From Chamaecrista fasciculata (lineage: Eukaryota > Streptophyta > Magnoliopsida > Fabales > Fabaceae): DNA of 64,000 bases. The position numbers were made by a program, and so were the translations under genes. Below are positions 36,240-48,370 of this stretch, piece by piece. Each line of letters opens with the position of its first letter. The stretch's first letter is position 1. The notes beneath the pieces were generated by a model, which made no database searches, was not told where the DNA came from, and saw only the letters and a list, made by a program, of their open reading frames with translations. The stretch lies in assembly GCA_003254925.1 (NCBI GenBank), contig QANZ01001775.1, positions 56,204-120,203 on the forward strand, read 5' to 3'.

Positions 36240-36573
36240 GTTCGTTTGCGCTCTAATTATAATATACTCTGATTATAAACGTTATAGGCATATTCGTTTG
36301 TGCTTTTTTTTTTCTGATCAAATTTTGAGGATGATTTTTTTGTTAATCAGACACACTCAATTACGCTTATGCCCCTATATATATACTTATAATTATCTAT
36401 ACTCTATTACAATCAATCACCCATTACAAGGACAAAATGATTATTTACCTCAACATTGGGCTAAATTATTATTTTGTCCAAATAATTTAGGACTGAAATT
36501 AATATTTTGGCCATCATTTATTCTCTTCATTCGTCCGTTCTCTCTCTCGTCTCCTCTATCTTCCTCTCGTCTC

Positions 36574-36579
<6 letters not shown>

Positions 36580-36613
<34 letters not shown>
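36580..36613. repeat. (CT)n microsatellite
   Basis: An uninterrupted CT run of about 17 units in a longer CT-rich stretch (36540-36645). Confidence 0.9.
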
Positions 36614-36616
<3 letters not shown>

Positions 36617-36916
36617 GTCTTTGTTTCTCTCTCTCTCTCTTCCATAGTTTTTCTTCCATAATTTTACACACACAAAGGAAAACAATGACCCAAATTGACA
36701 ATCTTCAAAAATCAAATTCACTCTTACAAGAAATTTTAAATTCCTAAGTAATCTGAATGCATTATATATATATTATCTAAAATTTGGGCAATTTTCAGAT
36801 CATCCATATATGTTTCAGGTTCAACGTATCCTTTCTAAGTTTGAAAGAAACTTTAAAAAGCAATATATATATATATATAAGAGAGAGAGACCAGAGACGA
36901 GAGAGAGCGCGACGGA

Positions 36917-36942
36917 GAGGAGAGAGAGAGAGAGAGAGAGAG
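36917..36942. repeat. (GA)n microsatellite
   Basis: A GA run in a GA-rich stretch (36880-36955), complementary to the CT tract about 300 bases earlier, so the two can pair as a hairpin. Confidence 0.9.
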
Positions 36943-38186
36943 GGATGAGAGAGAATCAATTAGCCAAATTGAAAAAAAATTCAGGTCCACAGTACTTTTT
37001 TACCTTCTCTCTCATTTACTGTACAACGGTCGACAATTTTGTCGCTTGGTTGACCGAATGTCGGGGCTTGGGTTTGAAAAATTGATACAATTTAGTCCCT
37101 CCGACCGACCATTTCGTAGGCAAAAATAAGTTTGGTTGACTAAACAAAATAATCACCTCAAAAGATACTTCTCAAATAATCAGAGTTCACACTTCCAGAG
37201 GCAAACAGTGACACAATTTGATTTTTTTATAAGTAACAATCACATCCAAACATACTTTGCTTTGTTTAAAATCACATTTTACTTGTTTCAACTTTTTCTT
37301 TTTATTTCTACCCCTATAAAATTTATCAATTTTCTCACCATTCTATCTACCAACCACAATCATTACATACCCATTTCAATAATTTCACACCAAATAATCA
37401 ACATTCATTTAAACACCAATACAAAAATAATCAACTTTGATTATAATCACACTACGATTATAATAAAAGCTGATTATAATAAAAGCGCAAACGAACAGAG
37501 TTAACATGAAGAAAACTATTGAAAATTGAAAAATTCCAGACCCAAACAGTATTAGATGGAATTAGACAAACTTTTTTTTTTTTTAACTAAAGCCCAATTT
37601 CATTTGTTAAAAAATTCTAATATGTTGTGTTTGGATAAAATAAATTTAGGAGAAAAAAAACATTTTTAGAAGTAATTGTTATTTTAAACATATCAAAATA
37701 TATTATAAAANTATATATATAGATAGCTCCAAATTAATAAATAGATGGTTCAAATTCAGGTATTTAAAGCATAATTATCTATATTTGAAAGGTTATGTAT
37801 CAAAATAAAAATGACAATTTCTGTATATAATAAATTTTAAAAAGTAACACAAGGTAATTTAATGCATGCCATATATTATATTATTATTGGAATACTTTAT
37901 ACTAACGGGATCAATACATAATTACATATGATACCCACCCCCGACTCCAGCACCAAAATGCATTTAGCATATAATCAAACAAACACACACACACCTGTCC
38001 ACTTTAAGACACTAATTTACCCCATGCGTGGACTTAATATATGCATAATGTTATTTTTTTTAAGTATAAATTAAGGGTATCTATCATCGGAAACAACGAC
38101 TAATCCCTTCACTGCGAACATAATATTATTCGGTAACACATATAATATATAATAATATATGATGTAGGTAGGCGATCTGAGATGGA

Positions 38187-38787
38187 TCAAGGATTTGTGA
38201 CGGCAACAACTTTCGGTGGACCACCTCTATATCCACCCCTACTAGGGCCTCCTCCTCCCGTCCCGGGTGTCGGGTATGGTTTTGGCAATTCTCCACCACC
38301 GTAAGAATATTTATTATCACCTTCAATTCACAATGTATAATATATAAAACACACAAGCACATTAATTAATTAATACAGCAAGAATTAAAAGAGGAAAAGG
38401 AATTATGCATTATTTTTAGTACAACCATCTGGTAATATTAGAGAATTTTCATTATAAGATTATCAAGATCTATTATATTTTTATTTCACTTTTTTAGTTT
38501 AATAATATTTATAAATTAATTTTTTGCTATATTAGTATATTAGAATTATTTGGACGGATATAAATATTATTGGATTTTTCTTATAATATGATTTAATTTA
38601 ATTTTTTATTTAAAAAAGATAAATAGCAAGATACGTAGAGGTAAGTACCTGCAAGATCGGGTTTCACGTTGGGAGTTGCGGAACGGGAAGTAGCAGTAGC
38701 AGTAGAGGACATAATGAGAAATACAAATATTGCTATCATTGCAGTAACGGCAAAACGCATCGTTTTGGTGCTTTTCAGGATTGCCAT
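38187..38787 (-). CDS. Small secreted Gly/Pro-rich peptide, two exons
   Basis: Predicted exons 38787-38649 and 38320-38187 (GT-AG, phase 1) give 273 nt, 90 aa. Residues 1-37 are a signal peptide: basic start (MAILKSTKTMRFAV), hydrophobic core (TAMIAIFVFLIM) and small-residue cleavage region (SSTATATS). The rest is polar and rich in Gly, Pro and Tyr: KPDLAGDNKYSYGGGELPKP, then PYPTPGTGGGGPSRGGYRGG, ending PPKVVAVTNP and stop. There are no Cys residues in the mature part. Predicted to be an apoplastic or cell-wall peptide or a peptide precursor. It does not match a named signalling-peptide family that I recognise. An upstream in-frame Met (38802) would add five residues. Confidence 0.6.
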
Positions 38788-38799
38788 TCTGAAAATTAA

Positions 38800-39852
38800 C
38801 AAATAGATCAGCCAATGAATTTGAGATAATTATATTATGAGAAGCAGTGATGAAGCACCACCATATTTGTGGCTATTTATAGATGGAGATGAACCTCCAT
38901 GTCTAGTGCAGATTTATTTTATTTTATTTTTATTTTTTGCTTTTGCTTTTCTTGAGAAAAGAAATTCCACAAGTTCAGGACCCCACCTAGTTGATGACTC
39001 TTTACAAATATCATCAACAATAGTACACCACTTGTATGTATGTTCAGATATTTTAATAATAAAAAAGCGATGGGTTCCAACTTCTAACTTGCAAGTTGTT
39101 GCAAAAGTACGTACCGATGACTTTTCAACTCAAATTCAACTGTAATAAATATGGGTCTTTCGTGACATATCCATGAAATAAAAATTAGACTTGGGCTTTT
39201 AAAAGATATCTACCATCAAATACCCAAACAAATTGGGTAGCCCAAATAATACTTGAACAATACTCGAGTACCCATCACAAGCTGATGTGGCATTCGTTCT
39301 TGCACTTCGGTTGCATAATTTCAACTCCAGTATGTGCAGTATGTGCAGAGTCTGATATGGGGGAGTAATTCTTGTTATACGTACTGAATCTCAATTTATT
39401 AAGATTTTCATTAAAATAATATTTTTATTAGATCTTTTATACTGAATCTAAATAATTCTTTCAATCCTATAGTCTTGTCACGTAACAAAAGCATCACTGT
39501 TGTCAAGCAGGATGACATGATTTATGCTGGAATATCTAATCATGTTTCCTTTACTCCTAGCCTCAATATACTTTTAAATATCAAACAAAAATCATATTTA
39601 ATCAATGGTTTGTGCAAAATTGCTAATTTTCTGCCTCAATAAAGGTGTTTGTTTTGCCAATTTCCATCATTTTTACTTATTAAATCCCCAAGACTATGAC
39701 TTAAGATGAAAAATAAAATGAAAAGACTACGAAAAGATTAATATCTAGATATTGATTAGTGAAATTTACAAACACGTATTATCGTAAAAATTATCTGTTA
39801 TAGATCAATTTCATCAATAAAAACCAATTATGTTATAATGAGTTTTTTTTTT
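38800..39852. other. Gene-free region
   Basis: Upstream of the peptide gene; the ORF at 38837-39145 on the plus strand shows no family features. No repeats with clear ends recognised. Confidence 0.4.
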
Positions 39853-40021
39853 NNNNNNNNNNNNNNNNNNNNNNNNNNNNNNNNNNNNNNNNNNNNNNNN
39901 NNNNNNNNNNNNNNNNNNNNNNNNNNNNNNNNNNNNNNNNNNNNNNNNNNNNNNNNNNNNNNNNNNNNNNNNNNNNNNNNNNNNNNNNNNNNNNNNNNNN
40001 NNNNNNNNNNNNNNNNNNNNN
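39853..40021. other. Assembly gap (169 n)
   Basis: Undetermined bases directly beside the broken end of the aspartic protease copy. Confidence 1.
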
Positions 40022-40448
40022 AAGAAAAAAAAATTCTGCTGGGACCACAAACAGGGTCATAACAGGACATGGGTTTAAATGAAAATGAAGTTGTTGAGTT
40101 GTAATGATTGGAAGGAGATTGGGGGTAGCAGTCAACCCACAATAAGGAACTTCCTGTATCCATGTAAGCATATTGCTTTACAGGAGGCGAACCGATGAAA
40201 AATTTGACCAAAAATAGATTAACATGATGTTTGCTTAAAGGAGCTTGGAGGGGATTGGTATAGTGATCGATGTTGTTTTGGTAGAACTCTGAAAAACTAT
40301 AATTAGGATTGTAGAATGGATTGGAAGGTGAAAAACGATGAATTAAGTCTAAAATTATAGTGCCATTATTAGTAACAGCACAAGTTAGACCAAATGAAAA
40401 CATGAAAAGGAAGAGAAGAACGGAGGCAGAAGTGTAATATGCCATCAT
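40022..40448 (-). pseudogene. Aspartic protease copy, truncated at the gap
   Basis: The first ~142 residues nearly equal the intact protease at 10328: signal peptide, propeptide-like region and the catalytic MDTGSSLLWVDC motif. The copy then reaches a run of A/T at 40021 and the gap. The sequence beyond the 169-base gap is not protease sequence, so the copy must end inside it unless the true gap is much longer than drawn. Probably a truncated relic. Its start differs from the intact gene by a handful of residues (VLLFLFMF, PNYSF). Confidence 0.7.
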
Positions 40449-40649
40449 GAAAACTTATATGAAAAAACTCATGAGGGTATTTTCAAATGACTATCTAGTT
40501 AACTATATATATTGGTTGATATTTCACCAAATGACTTCTCATAACAAGATGATCTTTCACCAAATTCATATCAACCAAGTGTAAGTCTTTGCATGTAGAT
40601 TAGTTTTATTTTTTTAGGTTTCAAGTAGATGTTAAATAGAAACAACAAA

Positions 40650-40830
40650 GATTGAAATATAAAAAAAATCTTCTCATATATTAATATTACTCAAACCACC
40701 CATTAACTTTCTCTTTCCATATTTAATTTCAGGTTGTCTCGTTTTTGGATTTGATAAGCGGGAATAACATGCCCATATATAATTATTATACGAACATCTA
40801 CAATTACCCAATCACCAATAATAATATAAT
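40650..40830. repeat. Duplicated block (matches 47590-47830)
   Basis: Sequence running from attgaaatataaaaaaaatc through tttctctttccat and aggttgtctcg to aacatctacaattaccc. It recurs at 47590-47830 with a TA-repeat expansion there. Its left side (gcatgtagattagtttta) also recurs at about 51560. Confidence 0.7.
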
Positions 40831-41686
40831 GAGAAAAGTACTAATTTCGTCCCCAATTGTTTCTTTGCGGTCAATTTTGTCTTCAATATTTCACATTTTT
40901 GTCAATTTTATCATTAGCTCTTACTTTACCTAAATAATATAAAAGGGTAAATTACACAGAAGGTCCCTGTAGTTTGGCTCATTTACAGAAAGGGTCAATG
41001 TGATTTAAAAAGTAGCAAATAAGGGCCTGTAGTTTACTCCGTTAACAAAAAGGGTCCTGAGGTATATTTCCGTCCAAAATTTGATGGAAATCTTAGCTAA
41101 AATACAATTTTAAGACCCAAACTATTAATTTTTACGCATTTGACTCCCCATTTGTATGAAATTTGACGGAAATCTTAGCTAAAATACTATTTTAAGACCC
41201 TAACTAGCTATTACTATGAAACTTTTCTTTTTTTGTGTCAAAGTCTTTCTCTCATACAAATAGGGAGTCGAACGCATAAAAATTAATAGTTAGGGTCTTA
41301 AAATAATATTTTAGCCAATATTTTTGTCCTCAGGGCCCTTTTTGTTAATGGAGCAAACATATGCCCCTATTTGCCACGTTTTAAACCACATAGACCCTTT
41401 CTGTAAATGGGTCAAACCACAAGGACCTTATGTGTAATTTACCTTAATATAAATGACGAAATCTATGTGATTAATGATATATAATGTAAAATTGATAGAA
41501 AAATAAAATCAAATCCTAACTTAGTTTGAAAAAAACGGTGCAGTCACTCATTAATTTATTGAAAAAAGTTTGTTAAAAGATAAAATTGACTAAAACGTGA
41601 AACATTAGGGACGAAATTGACCGAAAAAATTGACGATGAAATTGACAATTGATGTAAAATTTGAAGATGAAATTAATATTTTGCCC
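40831..41686. mobile_element. Foldback MITE interrupted by another MITE
   Basis: The outer element starts aaaagtactaatttcgtcc and ends with the inverse, with an 8-bp duplication aatataat (40823-40830, 41687-41694). Its family partner is 47053-47308. Another element (40944-41444) sits inside it. Confidence 0.75.
40944..41444. mobile_element. Nested foldback MITE, perfect 9-bp TSD
   Basis: Ends agggtaaattacacagaagg and the inverse of aggtaaattacacataagg. The target duplication taatataaa is exact (40935-40943 and 41445-41453) and lies within the older element. Confidence 0.85.
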
Positions 41687-43084
41687 AATATAATTAATCA
41701 ATTAATCAATCCACTAACCTTAATATATATAGTCTTTAATAAAACATGATACGTGAACAGCTAGAGAACACTGAAGAGTATTGTACACAATAGAGAAAGA
41801 AAGATAAAGGAATTCAATATTCAATGTCAAATGCAATCAAATTCAATATATCTAACTTCTGGCCAAAAAAAAAATTCAGTATATCTAACCTGTTGCCATG
41901 TCTGATCCAAAAAAAAAACAAAAAAAAGAAAACATGTTGCCATAGACCACGGTTACATAGAATATCAATAAAACAATTGTCCATTGATTGATCAGATGGC
42001 TAAGGAGTTTGGACTTTCAACTATTTTGGTGAGAGTTGGATTCTTGGATACAATCACTTTGGTGAGTCTTTTTGTTTTACAAGATAATATTCTTGTGACT
42101 TGAGTTACATATTATATATGATTCCCCACAACAATGTGTCATCATTTTCATTATAGGCTTCAATTCCTGCATATACAAACTAATTTTATGCTTAAGCATG
42201 CAACGGATTTTCAGGAAATATTTCTTAAATTTTCTATTATAGACAGTAATAGCAGTCAATTATGGGAATATGGAAAAAGTTTGATTTATGTGAGGAAAGG
42301 AAGCGAATCAAATTTTGTGGTTTTATGGTAGTAACTTGGTATCATATGTCATTTTCAATAGTTGTAGTGCATATACAAACATTACAGGACTTTCCATTTG
42401 AAAATTAACAGTACACCAAATAAATACATCTTGAATATTGCTTAATTCAATAATTGTAATATTGTTTTGAAAAGAAATGCACCTTTTTTATACGTTGGGC
42501 CTACAAATTAAAAGTCTTGTATCTACTATGACTTCTTTTTAAATCAATTAAAAATCAATAAAAAAGATTAACATTTTGAAAAGTAAGTTACGCAGGGGAT
42601 ACGTTGAGTGAATAGGATCGGACTCAACTAGTTTTGGCTCTGCTATTTGTGGAATAAAAACAAAAGTAAATGTGTCCACAAGAAAACAACCGAGTCGTTA
42701 ATGAGATGGAAATCAAAGTGTGGATTGAGAAACGTATGAAGATAAGCTTTCAACCCAATTATAAAACGCTTTCCTTCTTCATGACTCAGTCAATACCTTG
42801 TGCTTCTGGGCATAATGATAACGAAGGTGGATTTGAAAGCTTATTAATCTGTAACACTTAATTTAATAAATTCATGCCATGGTGTTGAATTATAAAACAA
42901 AAAACAAATTCTATCAATTTATTCATAATAGTGACACTGACTTTTCAAATATATGGCTTCTAGCCTTCTATCAGTTTTTGGACTCATAAAGTATGACTTT
43001 TCTTTTCTTTTTTTGGTAAAAAAAGTATGACTTTTCAAACAGACACGTATATAAACTGAATTTGTCTCACTTGACAGGAAAAAA

Positions 43085-43607
43085 GGCTAAAATCTGAAAT
43101 TGGTCCATTATGTATAGGATGAATTTCAAATTGGTCCCTTATGTTCCATTCGTTTCAGATTGGTCCTATATATTTTTATAATTTTTCAAATTGATTCCAA
43201 AAATATTGAATGCGATCATATTTCTCTCATTTCAAATTCGAATGCGATGAATCCAGAGCTACGAATATTTTTTGACAAATACTTTGAGGTTATCAACAAA
43301 TGAAATCAAATTGAATCCTGGAAGTAGGTAACTTGTTCCGCAGTCAAATGAGCAAGTTGATCATATCTCTTTTGTTTCAAGTCTAAATTTGACGAGTTCA
43401 AAACTACGTGCTAACTTTTAAAGAGTTCTTTTTTTTTTTGCCTAGTTGAGATAGTTTGCAAATGAGGTCAAATCACGGCTTAAAAATAGATTTGGGACCA
43501 ATTTAAGAAATTATGAAAACATGTAGGATCAATTTAAAATAAATTAAACATAAAGGACTAATTTGAAGTCCACCCCATACATAAAAGACCAATTTGAGGT
43601 TTTGGCC
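43085..43607. mobile_element. Foldback MITE, orthologue of 28974-29501
   Basis: Same inverted ends and internal sequence as the left-arm copy and at the matching distance from the kinase start, so both descend from one insertion. Confidence 0.65.
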
Positions 43608-44166
43608 ACAAAAAAAAAGCAAGTAAACTTTTTGCACGAAATTTGGCCACAAAAAAACTTTTTGCACCTATATCCAAATTTATCTTATGTCTTTGTCTCA
43701 AAGTTTATTTTGATCATTTATTTTTTAAAATGTTCAAATTAGTCTTATTACTTAATTTAGTCCCAAGTAAGTGAATATTATCATATACATATTACAAGGT
43801 TTTGAAAATTGCATTAGGAAAATATGATAATACTATCTCCTAAGAAAATTAAAAAAAAAAAAACTTACTAGGCTAGTGGAAAAATAGTTATCAATTAGTG
43901 TGGAAAACAAATATAGATGTAAACCAACATGAAAGCAAGGGTAGAGTGAATGAAAAGTCATGTGGAGTGGGAAAAAAGTGAAGACTTAAAAGGCACTAAA
44001 CTGTCATGACTCATGAGTCATGACAAGAGTTTGTATGACTCGGTAAGTATTCAGTAGTCGTGTGACTTCGCGTAACTGATGGAGGATTTTGGTTATAACT
44101 TATAAATACAAACGTGCATGCAATTGCATATGTAGAGTATTCCCAATTAAGTGAAGAATTAAGAAC

Positions 44167-46879
44167 ATGAAGTACTACTGTCCTCATTTTACATGTCTCC
44201 TTTTTGTCTCCTACCTCTTTCTTCTTGAGCTTAAAGCAACACAGTGACAGAGATGCTCTGTTAGCATTCAAATCCCAAATCCAAGACCCCAATAATTATC
44301 TCTCCAATTGGACTTCAAACCCAAATTCCTCTCACTGTAATTGGTATGGTGTGTCCTGCTCCTCCAAATTCCAAAACAGAGTCCAATCTCTCTCCTTACA
44401 AAATCTCAACCTCTCTGGAACAATCCCTTCTTCCCTCTCTAATCTCTCTCGCCTTCACTTACTTGACCTTTCCTACAATTCCTTCCACGGCCATATTCCC
44501 TCCCTTCTTCCTCGCCGCCTCCAAATTCTTGATCTCTCTTTCAACCACTTTCACGAGTGGGTTCCTCTGCTTAACAACCTCAACCACCTTACCTACCTCA
44601 ATCTCGGCGGTAACCGTCTCTCTTCCTCCACGAGCCTCAATTCTCAACTTTTCAACTCCCTTCGTAACTCCACGCGCCTCCAGGTTGTTAAGATGTTTAA
44701 CAATCAATTAGCTGGCCAACTTCCAAACTCTGTTGCCAATCTATCAAGCAGCCTTGTACATTTTTGTCTGGCTAATAATTTCTTGACTGGTAGTCTCCCT
44801 ACATTTCGAAACCTCTCGTCTTTGTCATTGGATAATAATAGATTCACTGGGGGGATACCAGTGGAATTAGGAGCATTAAACAACTTGTTGAAACTCTCTG
44901 TGTCTGATAATAGATTGTCTGGAGAAATTCCTGATATTTTAGGCAATTTTACTCAGATAGCTAATCTTTCGTTGAGCTACAATCATTTCACAGGGAGAAT
45001 TCCTGCAAGTGTTGGACAGTGCAAGAACTTGAATTTTCTTGATCTTGGAATGAACAGGCTTCACGGGACTATACCCAAAGAGATTTTTCAGCTTTCTGGG
45101 TTGAATGCCTTGTTCCTCGCACGTAACGCCCTGACTGGTTCGCTTCCTTCTGAAGTGAGCTCTTTGAAGATGATTCAGAAAATGGACATTTCTGACAATC
45201 ACTTATCAGGGTTGATTCCTGAGGCGATAGGAGAATGTTCGGGGTTACAATTGCTCAGAATGGCAAGAAACAACTTTAGTGGTTCAATACCAAGTAAGAT
45301 ACAAAATTTGGGCTCTCTGGAGATTCTTGATCTATCTTCAAATAACCTTTCTGGCCAAATCCCTGCAAATCTAGAAAAGCTTCAATACATGGTGAACTTG
45401 AACTTGTCTTTCAATCACTTAAAAGGACAAGTTCCTGTGAATGTTCTTTTTACCAACCTTACCAAGGTTGATCTACAAGGAAATACCATGCTCTGTAGTC
45501 TCAACAACACAATTTCACGCCAGCTGGGAATCTCGCTCTGTACAACCAAGATAAAAACATCATTTTTACTGCCCATTATCATATTTGCAGTTGTGGGAGC
45601 CATTGTCTCCCTTCTTGTCTTGATTTGGGTGATGATGTCTCTAAGGAACAAAAGGAAAATCACTGGGAGTTCATCTCTAGATCTTCCACACAAAGGCGTG
45701 CATGAAACCATATCTTATGGTGAGATCAAGCTAGCAACCAACAATTTTGCAGTTGAAAACCTGATAGGAAAGGGTGGTTTCGGGTATGTATATAAGGGAG
45801 TATTCAACATCAACAGCATCGGTGAAGAAGCCACGATCCTTGCTGTCAAAGTCCTGGATTTGAAACAGAGTAAGGCTTCCAAAAGTTTCAATGCAGAATG
45901 TGAGGCTTTGAGACTTATTCGGCACAGGAATTTGGTAAAGGTGATTACTTTGTGCTCGAGCATTGATCATAAGGGAGATGACTTCAAAGCATTGGTTATG
46001 CAATTCATGCCCAACGGTAACTTGGACACGTGGCTGTACCCCACTATAGATATTGATTTTATTGAAGAACAAACAGGATCCTGTTTGGACTTACTACAGA
46101 GACTGAACATTGCCATAGATGTTGCTTCTGCTTTGAAGTATCTTCACCATGACTGTGACCCACCAGTGGTTCATTGTGATTTAAAGCCTAGCAATATCTT
46201 GTTAGATGAAAACATGGTGGCTCATGTTGGAGATTTTGGATTGGCCAGGCTTCTTTCACACAATCCATCACCAAATAATTATTACGAGAGCAGCACTCTA
46301 GGATTGAAGGGTTCAATTGGCTACATTGCACCAGGTAATTAAATGATTCTACATTATTAGAAATTACTTGTTTTGATTTATATGCAAATTAAATGCAAGC
46401 ATATTAACAATAAGTTTGGTGTGGCTTGTTTGTTTATATATACTTGTACAGAATACGGTGTAGGAGGCAAAGCTTCAACTCATGGGGATGTGTATAACTT
46501 TGGGATCCTATTGTTAGAGATGCTCATAGCGAAAAGACCGAGTGATGAGATGTTCAAGGAAGGTTTTAGTATAACCAAACTGGCTTCAAGCGTGATGGGT
46601 TCTAGTGATAGTAATCAAGTAATGAAGGTGGCTGATCCAAGGCTGTTTAAGGATTATTATGAACATTATTCATCACAAAGCTCGAATGATAGTATGGACG
46701 AGTGCAGTAACAACACAAATAATAATATAGTGTCATATATGGGGAAACAAGAGAAGTGTATAGGGGCGATGATAGAAGTAGGATTGTGTTGTGCAGCCCA
46801 AGAGGCCAAAGACCGTATGAACATGAAGGAGGCATCCACAAAATTGCAAGGAATCAGGCACTCTATGCTGCCTTTTTGA
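44167..46879 (+). pseudogene. LRR-XII receptor kinase copy, damaged signal peptide
   Basis: Exons 44167-46334 and 46452-46879. Compared with the intact gene, about 23 bases are missing in the signal peptide region (around 44219-44230), which shifts the frame: the ATG at 44167 now runs into a TGA at about 44244, and the LRR frame (from about 44204) has no upstream ATG. About five central LRRs are also missing (after LHLLDLSYNSF). The transmembrane helix (ITGAIVSLLVLIWVMM-type) and kinase are otherwise intact: GKGGFGYVYKG, LAVKVLDL, VHCDLKPSNILL and GDFGLARLL. Likely no longer encodes a surface receptor, unless an alternative start is used. Confidence 0.8.
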
Positions 46880-47052
46880 GTTTTGATCACGCTACCAGAA
46901 AGCAGTACTACTAATATCTGTTTTTTTAAGAGTAGTACTAATTATGTAGCCTAATTTCATGATCATATCTTTACTTTGTTAACCTTGCTCGATTATTTAA
47001 GCTTTTATATATACATATTTGTAGAAAAATCATTTTGAAATAAATAAAATAC

Positions 47053-47308
47053 GGCAAAAGTACTAATTTTGTCCCCAAACTTTACACCAACTGTCAATTT
47101 CATCCTCAATATTTTTTCTTGTCAATTTCGTCCTCAACGTTTCACATTTTGGTCAATTTTATCATTTGCTCTTACTTTGGCCAAATATTATCAACTGAAT
47201 AAAATTGACGAAAATATGAAACATTGGGGACGAAATTGACAGCAAAAAAGAATGGAGACGAAATTGACAATTGATATAAAGTTTGAAGACGAAATGAGTA
47301 TTTTTGCC
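47053..47308. mobile_element. 256-bp foldback MITE
   Basis: Ends ggcaaaagtactaattttg and the inverse of ggcaaaaatactcatttcg. Flanks ataaaatac and ataaaatat form a 9-bp target duplication with one change. Same family as 40831-41686. Confidence 0.8.
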
Positions 47309-47589
47309 ATAAAATATTTATGATTAATTTAAAATTTATCCCATATATTCGGTATTAAATATTTAAAGTTTTGACCTTAATAATAAATAAGATCCCTAAT
47401 TAACAATCCTGTCGGCCGCAAACAACAAAGGTGCCACTAGAGTAGAAATAATTAGGACAATTTTACTCTTTTCTAATTTCTAAATCAATTAATTTGATAA
47501 TTTTAAATCTAATAGAACTTTTATAAGCCGAAATAAGAAGAGTTTATTTTTTTCTTCAAACACACATTTTATGAAAGGAAGTAAGGAAC

Positions 47590-47741
47590 AGCAAAGATTG
47601 AAACATAAAAAATCTTCTTTTGTATATATTTCATTACTTAAACCACCATGTAGCTTTCTCTGATCTTTTCATATTTAATTTCAGGTTGCTTCGTTCTTGG
47701 ATTTGAGAAGCCGGAATGATGGAACGATAATAAATAACATG

Positions 47742-47777
<36 letters not shown>

Positions 47778-47830
47778 CATCTACAATTACCCAATAACCA
47801 ATAATAATATAATTTATCAATTGATCAATC
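47590..47830. repeat. Duplicated block (matches 40650-40830)
   Basis: Counterpart of 40650-40830, with an expanded TA repeat at 47744-47774. Confidence 0.7.
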
Positions 47831-48370
47831 AACTAAGCTTAATGAGTTTGACAACGAGAAGCACGAATGCCTTGAAGATTCTTAGTAGAATATTTGCTAA
47901 TCATAAATATCATAATATTAGGCATGAGTTGTTGAAAAATTAGAGTATGAGAAGAAGAGAATTTTTGCCTAACTCCAAGTCATTTAATATATATATATAT
48001 ATATATAAATATGTCACACACACCATATAGCTAGACTCTTATCGAAATTGCGTATAGAAAGAGATTCGTCTTGAAAGTTAGACAGACATTTTATCTTTAA
48101 TTGTATTGTATTGTATTGTTGCATACATAATAATTAAGCCCCAATTGAATAATCTTCAATTCCTATATATGTCATATTCCATCGAATCATCAATTTTGTG
48201 ATGACAGCAAACTCCACTGAGTATGCAAGTATATTGACACTTGACTTGGTACGTTTTGTTTGTTTGATTCAGTAAAATAATGTAATACATGAAGTTATAC
48301 GATTGCCAACAACTTTGAATGTCAACTGCTTTATTATATTAATTAAGTTGATATCTATATTCTTAATACA

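Larger units (their letters stand above)
36240..37496. mobile_element. Element with gttcgtttgcgct inverted ends
   Basis: The 13-bp end gttcgtttgcgct at 36240 is exactly inverted at 37484-37496, followed inward by attataat repeats on both sides. No clear target duplication. Inside lie a CT tract and a GA tract. Confidence 0.45.
42082..46900. repeat. Right arm of the inverted duplication
   Basis: Reverse-oriented counterpart of 25140-31645, carrying the damaged kinase copy and its upstream DNA. It lacks the 1.06-kb insertion. The arms are 10.4 kb apart. Confidence 0.85.

Noticed and set aside
36298..36747. 149-codon ORF with SLSL runs
   Set aside because: Produced by the CT microsatellite.
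37136..37504. 122-codon ORF
   Set aside because: Low-complexity, AT-rich and runs into the inverted end of the element at 36240-37496.
39814..40062. ORFs spanning the n run
   Set aside because: Translation across undetermined bases has no meaning.
44204..44206. TTG as a start codon for the right-arm kinase
   Set aside because: Plants do not normally start at TTG; comparison with the left arm shows a frameshift instead.
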